From NCBI RefSeq assembly GCF_035685805.1, contig NZ_DASSAB010000041.1:42677-106676 (forward strand): DNA of 64,000 nucleotides. The letters are read 5' to 3'. The DNA is from Dyella_A sp035685805. GTDB taxonomy: Bacteria; Pseudomonadota; Gammaproteobacteria; Xanthomonadales; Rhodanobacteraceae. A program made the position numbers and the translations under genes. A model generated the notes under the pieces. It was not told the DNA's origin. It searched no databases and was given only the letters and a program-made list of their open reading frames with translations. Shown here piece after piece: positions 53,304 through 61,083 of this stretch; position 1 is the stretch's first letter, and each line of letters starts with the position of its first letter.

Positions 53304-54040
53304 GCAGTCCGCTTGTTGATATGCATTGCCACTTGGACCTGTATCCCAGCCCACGGGAGCAGGTTCAGCGCATCGCGCAGCGCAAAAGCTATGTGCTTTC
53401 CGTCACCACCACCCCCAAGGCTTGGCGTGGGACTTCCGACCTGGCTAAGGGAGTGCCGCGGATCAAGACCGCCTTGGGGCTCCACCCGCAGCTCGCCAAG
53501 GAACGCAAGTCAGAACTAACGTTGTTCGACCAGTTGCTTCCCGAAGCGCGTTATGTGGGGGAAGTGGGCTTAGATGGAGGTCCCGACTGTCGTGCCTTTT
53601 GGAAAGACCAAGTCAAGGTATTCGAGCACGTCCTCTCGGCTTGCGTGGCTGCGGGTGGCCGGATTTTGACCCTGCACAGCCGCGCGGCGGCGAGCAACGT
53701 GCTTGATGCCTTGGAGCACCATCCTGGCTATGGCGTGGCGGTCCTTCACTGGTTTTCTGGCACGCAACGTGAGCTCGCACGCGCGATCGAGATGGGATGT
53801 TGGTTCTCAGTGGGAAACGCGATGTTGCGAGGCAAAAAGGGAGCGGATCTGGCAGCTAAGATGCCCCACAATCGGATCCTGACGGAGACCGATGGCCCCT
53901 TTGCTGCGGTTGATGGCAACCCACTTCAACCTGCGGAATGCGAAGGCGCGTTGCGAGTACTTGCGCGGCTGTGGAATACGGACGAGCCCGCCGCGAGAGA
54001 TCAGGTAGTTTCGTCCTTTCGTGAGCTTGTTTCATTCTAA
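53300..54040 (+). CDS. qatD: QatD, TatD-family DNase
   Basis: A 246-residue TIM-barrel metallohydrolase. Metal ligands are seen: VDMHCHLD (H9, H11), VGEVGLDGG (Glu), LTLHSRAA (His), AVLHWFSGT (His) and LTETDGPF (D198). TatD enzymes are 3'-5' exonucleases or AP-endonucleases on DNA. It is the last gene of the qat operon and starts inside the qatC stop (ATGA at 53300). The set QatA-B-C-D is in canonical order, so the system should be complete. Confidence 0.92.
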   Translation: MSSPLVDMHCHLDLYPSPREQVQRIAQRKSYVLSVTTTPKAWRGTSDLAKGVPRIKTALGLHPQLAKERKSELTLFDQLLPEARYVGEVGLDGGPDCRAFWKDQVKVFEHVLSACVAAGGRILTLHSRAAASNVLDALEHHPGYGVAVLHWFSGTQRELARAIEMGCWFSVGNAMLRGKKGADLAAKMPHNRILTETDGPFAAVDGNPLQPAECEGALRVLARLWNTDEPAARDQVVSSFRELVSF

Positions 54041-54101
54041 GACAAAGGCACCATTTTCGTCGGCTTGATGCCCGCGCCCGCTTTCGGTGGCTAGTGGGTC
54101 T

Positions 54102-54737
54102 TCAGTCTGAATTTGATTGTTGCCGCCCTCCTATGTAGGCGAGAACGCTGCAGAGGTTTGACGAAAAAACGTAGCTCTGATCCACCTCGATCTTTCCTTG
54201 TCGATCAAGGTGGATAGCGTGTAGACCGGCGACAGTTGCACCCTCGTAGTCGCAACGCCACGTGTCGCCGATCATGAGCACCTCCTGGGGAAGATGGTTT
54301 AGCCGTCTACAGAGTTCAGCGTAGAAACCGGCATCAGGTTTCACAAAACCCACCTCAAAAGACATGCATGAGACGTCCAATAGATGGCCGAACTTCTCCT
54401 CAATGGGGCGGGCGTAGGGTAGGGCGAGATTCGAGGCGACGGCAATCCTCACGCCAAGTCCCCTGAGCTCTTTCAGAACCTCTTCCGCTTCTGGATAGGG
54501 CTGGGTAGATGCGAGTTCGGCTTGTAGGTCTGCGTGGAGGATCGCCATCTCGCTGGCGTCAAGAGTCAAGCCGCAGAGATGAACCATGGCGTCCAAGTCG
54601 ATCGGTTCGCACATTGGCGATCTCGCCAGCGGCTGTGCCGCAGCCTTCGCTAATCGGGCATAGGGTCGCCGCTTGTCGCGTATCTCGACGAGAGTCCCGA
54701 ATGCGTCGAAAGCGACGGCCTTGATTTGATTTTGCAT
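54102..54737 (-). CDS. HAD-family hydrolase, element cargo
   Basis: A 211-residue HAD phosphatase-like protein. Motif I is VAFDAFGTLVEI (Asp nucleophile; the second acidic residue is replaced by Ala-Phe-Gly as in dehalogenase-type members). Motif II is IAVASNLALP, motif III VGFVKPDAGFY, and motif IV MIGDTWRCDYEGA. The start at 54737 follows GAAGGAACCTGG. It lies tail-to-tail with qatD and directly beyond the integrase gene. No substrate can be assigned; it could be an accessory gene of the defence module. Confidence 0.78.
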   Translation of the reverse strand: MQNQIKAVAFDAFGTLVEIRDKRRPYARLAKAAAQPLARSPMCEPIDLDAMVHLCGLTLDASEMAILHADLQAELASTQPYPEAEEVLKELRGLGVRIAVASNLALPYARPIEEKFGHLLDVSCMSFEVGFVKPDAGFYAELCRRLNHLPQEVLMIGDTWRCDYEGATVAGLHAIHLDRQGKIEVDQSYVFSSNLCSVLAYIGGRQQSNSD

Positions 54738-54809
54738 CCAGGTTCCTTCATTCGACGGGCCCGTGCGTGATCTGGTCCCGGCAGCGAGCCCCACCATTCT
54801 GTGAGCGGT

Positions 54810-55856
54810 CTACCGGTCCGGCACGTCTTCAGGTTTCAGATGGGTGTAGCGCTTGAGCGTGGCCCAAGATTCGTGCAGCGTGAACTGAGCCACTTCTTGA
54901 ATGCTGTGCCCACGCTCGAACAAGCGCGATGTCGCCTCGTGACGCAGATCGTGGAACCGCAGATCCTTAATCTCCAGCAGCTTGCAGGCGCGGGTGAAGG
55001 CCGCACCGATCGACTTGGGGTTGTAGGGGAAAACGAGTTCGCTATCCGCGGGCTGGCGGTGAATGATCTCCCAAGCTGCGGGCGGCATGCGAAAGCTGCG
55101 GCGATTGCCGATTTTCTGCCGTGGGTGCTTCACATCATCGAGCCAGGCGATACCCTTTTCCGGCACGAGGTCATGGCGACGCAGGCGTGTGATCTCCTCC
55201 TGCCGCCGTGCGGACGCAAGGGCAAACTGCACTATGTCGGCCATAGGGATGTCGGCTCGCCCGTCTCGCGCCCGGAAATGCTCCAGCAGCCTCGCTTCCT
55301 CAGCAGTGCTGATGCGCCGATCGCGCTGCTTCGATTTCTGAATCACCTTGCGGCTGCGGAGCTCATGGCGGGCATCGTCGAGCTTCGTGAGGTCTACAGG
55401 GATGCTCAACGCAGATCGTGCTGACTTCAGTATCTGGCCAATCCAGATGAAGTCGTTTCCTACGGTGGCTGGGCCTGCTCCTTCATCGCGCCTTTCGGCG
55501 GCATGTTGCAGGTAGTCCGCGACTGAGAGGTTGGCGGCTCTCTTCGCTGCAATGGGGTAGCCACGAAGTCGGCTGAGATCCGCTTCCTTGGTCCTGCCCC
55601 AGTTCGCAGACGCTTTGACCTCGGCGATGTACCAGTCAATGAGTTCTTTCAGCGTATGGCGGACGCCCAGTGGTTCGCCACGTGCGCGCTGCTGATCGAG
55701 TTCTGATTCGCGCCGCCGTAGCCACTCTGTGGCGAGCGCTTTCTTACTGAAGGTCTGTGCCTCGGTATGCACCAAGACGCCATCGCGCTTGAGCCTTATT
55801 TGCGCGGTGTACCCTATTGAGCCGTTGCTTCTACGGCGCTGCACGATAGTGCCCAT
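54810..55856 (-). CDS. Tyrosine-type integrase (dusA-targeting)
   Basis: A 348-residue tyrosine recombinase. The N-terminal arm-binding domain begins TIVQRRRSNGSIGYTAQIRL. The SAM-like core-binding domain spans about residues 65-170. The catalytic tetrad is R218 (ARRQEEITRLR), H302-x-x-R305 (FHDLRHEATSRLF), H328 and nucleophile Y337 (TLKRYTH). It lies just left of dusA and reads away from it, as is usual for dusA-associated integrases. The att repeat in dusA supports its target. Confidence 0.92.
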   Translation of the reverse strand: MGTIVQRRRSNGSIGYTAQIRLKRDGVLVHTEAQTFSKKALATEWLRRRESELDQQRARGEPLGVRHTLKELIDWYIAEVKASANWGRTKEADLSRLRGYPIAAKRAANLSVADYLQHAAERRDEGAGPATVGNDFIWIGQILKSARSALSIPVDLTKLDDARHELRSRKVIQKSKQRDRRISTAEEARLLEHFRARDGRADIPMADIVQFALASARRQEEITRLRRHDLVPEKGIAWLDDVKHPRQKIGNRRSFRMPPAAWEIIHRQPADSELVFPYNPKSIGAAFTRACKLLEIKDLRFHDLRHEATSRLFERGHSIQEVAQFTLHESWATLKRYTHLKPEDVPDR

Positions 55857-55862
55857 ATGGCG

Positions 55863-55908
55863 GTGCTACATAGCCGATTGCGTAGCAATTATCGTAGCAC
55901 TGTAGCAC
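55863..55908. repeat. Integrase arm-like repeats, right end
   Basis: GTGCTAC (55863, inverse), GTAGCA (55882), GTAGCAC (55894) and GTAGCAC (55902) lie between the integrase start and dusA. Together with the matching left cluster they are likely arm-type integrase sites, overlapping the integrase promoter. Confidence 0.6.
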
Positions 55909-55933
55909 GCAAAACACTCGAAAATTGCCGGAA

Positions 55934-56980
55934 ATGCCCGAAAACGTAACAGCTCCAGATCGCCAAGAAACCCAGCTGCAAAGCCAAAAGTCGCTAGATT
56001 CGAGCGACTGGCGCGTCTGCGTCGCGCCGATGATGGACTGGACCGATCGCCACTGCCGTTATTTCCACCGGCTGCTGGCGCCGCATGCGCGCCTGTATAC
56101 CGAGATGGTGACCAGCGCCGCGCTGGTGCGCGGCGGGCAGCTGCGCCTGCTCGAGCACAGCCAGCAGGAGCATCCGGTGGCCCTGCAGCTCGGCGGCAGC
56201 GAGCCGCAGGAGCTGGCTGAGGCGGCCGTGCTCGGCGCCCGGGCCGGCTACGACGAGATCAACCTCAACGTGGGCTGCCCGTCGGATCGGGTGCAGGCAG
56301 GTCGGTTCGGCGCCTGCCTGATGCTGGAGCCAGAACTGGTCGGCGCTTGCGTAGCCGCCATGGGTGACGCGCTGTCGGGCACCGGACGACCGGTTCCGGT
56401 GACGGTGAAATGCCGCATCGGCGTCGACGACCAGGACGACTACGCCGGCCTGCAGCGCTTCACCGAAACGATGCTCCGGGCCGGCGTCACCGTGCTGATG
56501 GTGCATGCGCGCAAAGCCTGGCTGCAGGGCCTGAGCCCGAAGGAAAACCGCGAGATCCCGCCGCTGGACTATGCCCGCGTCTACCAGCTCAAGCGCGAGT
56601 TCCCTGAACTGACGGTGGTGATCAACGGCGGCATCACCACCGTTGCGCAGGTACGCGAACATCTGGCCCAGGTGGACGGGGTCATGCTCGGCCGTGCCGC
56701 TTATCACGACCCCTATCTGCTCGCGCAGCTGGAGACGGCGCTCTACCAGGCGCCGCTGCTCTCCCGCGAGGCCGTGCTCGAGCGCATGCAGCCGTATGTG
56801 GAATCGGAACTGGCGCGCGGGACGGCGCTCAAGCACATAAGCCGCCACCTGCTGGGCCTGTACCAGGGCCAGCCGGGCGCGCGGGGGTTCCGCCGCACGC
56901 TCAGCGAGGGGGCGCACCTGCACGGAGCGGGCTGGTCACTGCTCGAACAGGCGATCGCGCCGACCCGTGCAGCGGCATGA
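55934..56980 (+). CDS. dusA: tRNA-dihydrouridine synthase A
   Basis: A 348-residue FMN enzyme that reduces uridines in the D-loop of tRNA. The body is canonical: WRVCVAPMMDWTDRHCRYFHRLL, LQLGGSEPQELAEAA, INLNVGCPSDRVQAGRFGACLM (catalytic Cys), VKCRIGVDD, HARKAWLQGLSPKENREIPPLDY, NGGI and MLGRAAYHDP. The first 25 codons (MPENVTAPDRQETQLQSQ) come from the integrated element and replace the original start kept at 43384. Expression now relies on a promoter inside the right end of the element. ATG 55934 is preferred over TTG 55925. Confidence 0.94.
   Translation: MPENVTAPDRQETQLQSQKSLDSSDWRVCVAPMMDWTDRHCRYFHRLLAPHARLYTEMVTSAALVRGGQLRLLEHSQQEHPVALQLGGSEPQELAEAAVLGARAGYDEINLNVGCPSDRVQAGRFGACLMLEPELVGACVAAMGDALSGTGRPVPVTVKCRIGVDDQDDYAGLQRFTETMLRAGVTVLMVHARKAWLQGLSPKENREIPPLDYARVYQLKREFPELTVVINGGITTVAQVREHLAQVDGVMLGRAAYHDPYLLAQLETALYQAPLLSREAVLERMQPYVESELARGTALKHISRHLLGLYQGQPGARGFRRTLSEGAHLHGAGWSLLEQAIAPTRAAA
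56008..56047. other. Right attachment site (att repeat)
   Basis: This copy lies within the coding sequence of the intact dusA (codons 26-38). It is identical to the left copy except at 56026. The reading frame continues across the junction without change, so integration preserves DusA. Confidence 0.88.
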
Positions 56981-57066
56981 CGAGCCGCGCGGATCAGGCC
57001 ACTATTCAGCCCCGGGCCCTTACCCTCGGGCGACCCCGGGTTGCCCGGCGGCCGGATCACGCATGC

Positions 57067-57405
57067 ATGACACTCAACACGCTTATGCTGTCGCGCCTGC
57101 TTGCTGCGATGGCGCTGTCGCTCGCCGCTCCCGCCTGGGCGCAGCAAGGCGGCGCGCCCACGCTGGACCAGGCGGTCAAGCAGGTGCAGCAGGACACGGG
57201 AGGCAAGGTACTTTCGGCGGACCGGCGCGAGTTCGGCCGCAAGAGCGAGTTCCGGGTCAAGGTGCTCACGCCTGAAGGGCACGTCCGCGTGGTGGTCGTG
57301 CCTGGCGGCAAGCCCGCCGCGGTGCCAGCGCGGCCCGCCAGCAGCAGCCCCCGCAGCAGGCCGCGCCCGGCCATCAACGACACAGGAAAGAGAGGGAGTC
57401 ACTAA
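57067..57405 (+). CDS. PepSY-like periplasmic protein
   Basis: A 112-residue exported protein. The signal peptide is TLMLSRLLAAMALSLAAPAWAQQ. A PepSY-like domain follows, TLDQAVKQVQQDTGGKVLSADRREFGRKSEFRVKVLTPEGHVRVVVV, with a basic Pro/Ser tail. Its TAA shares one base with the response-regulator start, so the three genes form one operon. Small PepSY proteins often act as periplasmic inputs to the adjacent sensor kinase; that role is inferred here. Confidence 0.75.
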   Translation: MTLNTLMLSRLLAAMALSLAAPAWAQQGGAPTLDQAVKQVQQDTGGKVLSADRREFGRKSEFRVKVLTPEGHVRVVVVPGGKPAAVPARPASSSPRSRPRPAINDTGKRGSH

Positions 57406-58097
57406 TGCGTATCCTTTTGGTGGAGGACGAAGCCCCGTTGCGCGAGACACTGGCGGCCCGTCTCAAACGTGACGGCTTTGCGGTGGACGCGGCGCAGGAT
57501 GGCGAGGAAGGGATCTACCTCGGTCGCGAGGTGCCGTTCGACCTGGCGATCATCGACCTGGGCCTGCCCAAGATGTCGGGCATGGATCTGATCAAGGCGC
57601 TGCGCGAGGCTGGCCAACGCTACCCGATCCTGATCCTGACCGCGCGTGGCGGCTGGCAGGACAAGGTCGAGGGGCTCAAGCACGGTGCCGACGATTACCT
57701 GGTCAAGCCGTTCCACGTCGAGGAACTGCTGGCGCGCATCAATGCGCTGGTGCGTCGAGCCAGCGGCTGGTCCAAGCCGGTGCTCGCCTGCGGACCGATC
57801 AAGCTCGACACCACCGCCCAGACGGTGTCGGTGGAGGGTAAGATCGTCGACCTCACCAGCTACGAGTACAAGGTGCTGGAATACCTCATGCTGCATGCCG
57901 GCGAACTGGTCTCCAAGGCCGACCTGACCGAGCACATCTACCAGCAGGATTTCGACCGCGACTCCAATGTGCTCGAGGTGTTCATCGGCCGCCTGCGTCG
58001 CAAGCTCGATCCGGAATCCACCCTCAAACCCATCGAGACGGTACGTGGACGCGGATATCGCTTTGCCATCCCCCGCAGCGACGGCGACGAGGACTGA
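57405..58097 (+). CDS. OmpR/PhoP-family response regulator
   Basis: A 230-residue two-component regulator. The receiver domain has VEDE (acidic pocket), phospho-acceptor D51 in LAIIDLGLPKMSG, the Thr in ILTARGGW, and the Lys in DYLVKPF. The C-terminal winged helix includes LTSYEYKVLEYLMLHAGELVSKADL and the recognition helix SNVLEVFIGRLRRKL, ending in the RGRGYRF wing. The closest subgroup by pattern is PhoP. It is co-transcribed with the PepSY-like gene and the kinase. Confidence 0.92.
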   Translation: MRILLVEDEAPLRETLAARLKRDGFAVDAAQDGEEGIYLGREVPFDLAIIDLGLPKMSGMDLIKALREAGQRYPILILTARGGWQDKVEGLKHGADDYLVKPFHVEELLARINALVRRASGWSKPVLACGPIKLDTTAQTVSVEGKIVDLTSYEYKVLEYLMLHAGELVSKADLTEHIYQQDFDRDSNVLEVFIGRLRRKLDPESTLKPIETVRGRGYRFAIPRSDGDED

Positions 58098-58143
58098 GTC
58101 GCCCACGCCGCGCCGCCCGCTGTCGCTGGCGGCGCGCGCGGCG

Positions 58144-59478
58144 ATGGCCACCGGGCTGGCACTGGCCGGCTTCCTCGGCATCATCGGGGTCACCCTGTCG
58201 CAGGCCAAATACCAGACCGCCCTGAGCGGGCTGCGCGACCGGCTGGAAAACGACGTGCTCGCCTATCTGGCGCTGATCGACGTGGGCCGCAACGGGCGCC
58301 TGTTGTTGCCGTATTCCTCGCCGGACCCGAGTTTTTCGCGCCCGGGCTCGGGCCTTTACGCGGTCGCCCGGGGCGATGGCGGATTCCACTGGGAGTCGTC
58401 CTCGGCGATCGGCCGCGACTTCAGCTTCCTCTCGCCGCTTGCCCCCGGGGAGACGCGCTTCGTGGGGCCGATCGATACCCGCATGGGCCGGCTCTACTAC
58501 TACAGCTATGGCGTGGTGTTCGAGTCGCAGGACAACAAGTCCGTGCAGCTGACCTTCACCGTCGCCCAGACCGAAGACCAGTTCAAGGGCGAGAACGCCA
58601 CCTACCGCCGCTCGCTCATCGTGTATCTCGCCACCCTTGGCGTGATGCTGATCGTGCTGCAGATGCTGCTGCTGCGCTGGAGCCTTACGCCGCTGCGCAA
58701 GGTGGCCGCCGACATGAGCCGGGTCGAGCGGGGCAAGAGCGATTTCCTGGACAGCCAGTACCCGCTCGAGCTGACCGGTCTCACCGGGCGGATCAACGGT
58801 TTCATCGAGAGCGAGCGCGAACAGCGCACGCGCTACCGGAACACGCTTGCTGATCTCGCGCACAGCCTGAAAACGCCGCTGGCGGTGATCCGGTCACGAC
58901 TGGAATCGGCCGGCGATGCGCCCGCCCTGAGCCACGATGTGCTTGATCAGGTGCGGCGGATGGACGAGCTGGTGGCCTATCAGCTCGCGCGCGCGGCCAC
59001 TACTGGACGCCAGCCGTTCGCCAGCGCCATCCCGATCGCCGGGCATGCTGAGGATCTGGTGCAGAGCCTGGAAAAGGTCTACGCGGCCAAGAACGTGCTG
59101 TGCGAGTTCGAGATTGACGAGGGCGTCGCGTTCTACGGCGAGCAGGGCGACCTGCTCGAGCTGCTGGGCAACCTGCTGGAGAATGCCTTCAAGTGGTCGC
59201 GTCACCGCGTACTGCTGGTGATCCAGGCCCGGCCGCAAGCGGGCAAGCAGCGGCCGGGAGTGTGGATGAGCGTGGAGGACGACGGGCCCGGCATCGAGGC
59301 CGATCAGGTCGACCGCATCCTGCAGCGTGGCGTGCGCGGCGACGAGCGCGTGCAGGGGCACGGCATCGGCTTGTCGATCGTGCAGGACATCGTGCGGGCG
59401 TATCAGGGCGACCTGGCGGTGGACCGCTCGAGCGAACTAGGCGGCGCGCGCTTCAGCGTGAAGTTACCACCGGGCTGA
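58144..59478 (+). CDS. PhoQ-like sensor histidine kinase
   Basis: A histidine kinase of about 444 residues. The first membrane helix is in MATGLALAGFLGIIGVTLS, followed by a periplasmic domain of about 140 residues and a second helix (LIVYLATLGVMLIVLQMLLL). A HAMP-like segment (LTPLRKVAADMSRV), a dimerisation box LADLAHSLKTPLAVIRSRLE (phospho-His), and an ATPase domain with NLLENAFKWS (N box), VEDDGPGI (G1) and GHGIGLSIVQDIV (G2) complete it. The reading frame is open upstream to a GTG at 58045 inside the regulator gene, so the true start may be earlier. ATG 58144 is the first ATG. Confidence 0.88.
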   Translation: MATGLALAGFLGIIGVTLSQAKYQTALSGLRDRLENDVLAYLALIDVGRNGRLLLPYSSPDPSFSRPGSGLYAVARGDGGFHWESSSAIGRDFSFLSPLAPGETRFVGPIDTRMGRLYYYSYGVVFESQDNKSVQLTFTVAQTEDQFKGENATYRRSLIVYLATLGVMLIVLQMLLLRWSLTPLRKVAADMSRVERGKSDFLDSQYPLELTGLTGRINGFIESEREQRTRYRNTLADLAHSLKTPLAVIRSRLESAGDAPALSHDVLDQVRRMDELVAYQLARAATTGRQPFASAIPIAGHAEDLVQSLEKVYAAKNVLCEFEIDEGVAFYGEQGDLLELLGNLLENAFKWSRHRVLLVIQARPQAGKQRPGVWMSVEDDGPGIEADQVDRILQRGVRGDERVQGHGIGLSIVQDIVRAYQGDLAVDRSSELGGARFSVKLPPG

Positions 59479-59538
59479 CGCGCGGCCGGTAGCCCCGGAT
59501 CAGGCGACGTGCCCGCAGGGCAGGCCGCGGACGTATTG

Positions 59539-59874
59539 CTACTGGATCGAGCCCGGCAGCAGCGATTGCCAGCCCACGCTGGAATGGTTGCCCGAGTTGG
59601 GCTGCCGGGCGCTGCTGCTGACGGGGGTCGTGCTGCTTCCGGTACCGGCATCACTGGCGCTGGCCCCGTCGTCCGCGTCCTGACGCGGGCCAACCGCGTC
59701 GCCACCGCCACCAGAAGCGCCGCTGTCGACGTTGCGCGCAGGCGCGGGAGCCGCACCGTTGCGCTGCATGCCGAGCGCCTGCGCGTCGGCACCGCTCGAG
59801 CCGGGCGACGCCATCGCGGGCGTGGCAGCGGCTGCGGCCAGGGCACATCCTAGAATCCAGTGTGTGGCGCTCAT
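59539..59874 (-). CDS. Small secreted hypothetical protein
   Basis: A 111-residue protein with a signal peptide (MSATHWILGCALAAAAATPAMA). The mature sequence is low in complexity: Gly/Ser/Ala/Asp-rich (GGGGDAVGPRQDADDGAS and similar), without a recognised domain. The C-terminus ends VGWQSLLPGSIQ. It is likely disordered and periplasmic or exported. It is convergent to the kinase gene. Confidence 0.6.
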   Translation of the reverse strand: MSATHWILGCALAAAAATPAMASPGSSGADAQALGMQRNGAAPAPARNVDSGASGGGGDAVGPRQDADDGASASDAGTGSSTTPVSSSARQPNSGNHSSVGWQSLLPGSIQ

Positions 59875-60047
59875 GGCGACTCCAACCCCTTGATTCGCAT
59901 GAATCAGGTCATCGAGCGTGACAGAAAGGACCGGCCGATGCCAGTGCCCGCCTTGGCGGTCCCAAGGGGCGCCTCGGGTCGCGGTTTCGGCGCGTCAGCG
60001 GGGCGATTCGGTCTGGCGGCGCGCCGGCGCAGGCTAGAATCGCCGGC

Positions 60048-60122
60048 ATGGTTTCCATCCATCTGATCCGTTACGGCGGCACGCTGGCACCGCCCCGGGG
60101 TGTGTCCGATGCAGGCGCCTGA
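60048..60122 (+). CDS. Possible leader peptide upstream of birA
   Basis: A 24-codon frame (MVSIHLIRYGGTLAPPRGVS, then DAGA) begins just after a TAGAAT -10-like box at 60035 and ends inside the birA start region in another frame. Its stop lies 11 bases past the birA ATG. It could couple birA translation. There is no clear ribosome binding site, so it may be chance. Confidence 0.2.
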   Translation: MVSIHLIRYGGTLAPPRGVSDAGA

Positions 60123-61083
60123 GCTGCTAGCCATGCTGGCCTCTGGCGAGGCGGTGTCGGGCGCGCGCCTGGCCGATTCGGCCGGACTCACCCGCGCCGC
60201 GATCTGGAAGCAGGTCGAGGCACTGCGCGGCCGTGGCTTGCCGATCGAAGCACGCAGCGGCGCAGGCTACGTGCTGCCTTGGCCGATCGAGCTGCTGCAG
60301 CGCTCGCGCATCCTGGACGGGCTGGACGCTGCGACGCGCGCGTGCCTGGGCCCGCTGGAGGTGCATTGGGAGCTCGATTCCACCTCCAGCGAGCTGCAGC
60401 GGCGCGGGGGCTCTGCGCCCGACCTGAGCATGGTCCTTGCGGAAACGCAGACGGCCGGGCGCGGTCGCCGGGGCCGGGCGTGGCTGTCGCCGCCGGGGCT
60501 GAACCTGTATCTGTCGTGCGTGAAGCGCTTCGACGCCGGGCTGGGCAGTCTCGCGGGGCTGTCGCTGGCGGTGGGCGTGATCGTGCTGCGGGCGCTGGAG
60601 GCGCTGGGCATCGACGGTGCCGGGCTGAAGTGGCCCAACGATGTGCTGACGACGCAGGGCAAGCTGGCGGGGATCCTGGTCGAGCTCAGCGGCGAATACC
60701 AGGGGCCGTGCGCGGCGGTGGTCGGCATCGGCCTCAACCTGCGTCTGACCGACGCCCTGCGGGAGCAGGCCGGCCAGCCCGTCGCCGACCTCGCCTCCTT
60801 GTGCGGCGGCGTCCCGCCGGGTCGACATCGCGCTGCCAGCGCGCTGGTGCAGGCGCTGGCGCAGGGACTGCTGCAGTTTGAGCGCGCCGGCTTTGCCGGG
60901 TTCATCGATGACTACGCACGCCACGACCTGTTGCGCGACATGCCGCTGGCGTTGAGCGGCGCGCACGGGTCCTTCCATGGCACCGGCGCCGGCGTCGACG
61001 CCCGCGGCGCGCTGCGGGTTCGGCTCGAGGACGGGCAGATCCGGGCGCTGGACAGCGCCGATGTGACGGTGCGCCGCGTATGA
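60109..61083 (+). CDS. birA: Biotin--protein ligase / biotin operon repressor
   Basis: A 324-residue bifunctional BirA. The N-terminal winged helix (LADSAGLTRAAIWKQVEALRGRGLPIEARSGAGYVL) binds the biotin operator. The ligase core has the biotinyl-AMP loop GRGRRGRAWLSPPG (G-R-G-R-x-G), LKWPNDVL and KLAGILVE, and a C-terminal SH3-like domain. The enzyme makes biotinyl-5'-AMP and biotinylates carboxylases. Two starts (GTG 60100, ATG 60109) are in frame. The stop overlaps coaX by ATGA (61080), a common gene order. Confidence 0.92.
   Translation: MQAPELLAMLASGEAVSGARLADSAGLTRAAIWKQVEALRGRGLPIEARSGAGYVLPWPIELLQRSRILDGLDAATRACLGPLEVHWELDSTSSELQRRGGSAPDLSMVLAETQTAGRGRRGRAWLSPPGLNLYLSCVKRFDAGLGSLAGLSLAVGVIVLRALEALGIDGAGLKWPNDVLTTQGKLAGILVELSGEYQGPCAAVVGIGLNLRLTDALREQAGQPVADLASLCGGVPPGRHRAASALVQALAQGLLQFERAGFAGFIDDYARHDLLRDMPLALSGAHGSFHGTGAGVDARGALRVRLEDGQIRALDSADVTVRRV

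Larger units (their letters stand above)
43428..56047. mobile_element. dusA-targeted integrative element with defence genes
   Basis: About 12.6 kb is bounded by a 40-bp direct repeat with one mismatch (43428-43467 and 56008-56047). The repeat lies inside the 5' coding region of dusA, and a tyrosine integrase gene lies next to the right end. Gene content is lower in GC than the flanks and accessory in nature: restriction-modification pair, qatABCD, HAD hydrolase, HTH proteins, replication-like gene, PrtN-like activator. No virion, terminase or conjugation genes are visible. dusA is a known target of a family of integrases carried by prophages and islands. Confidence 0.9.
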
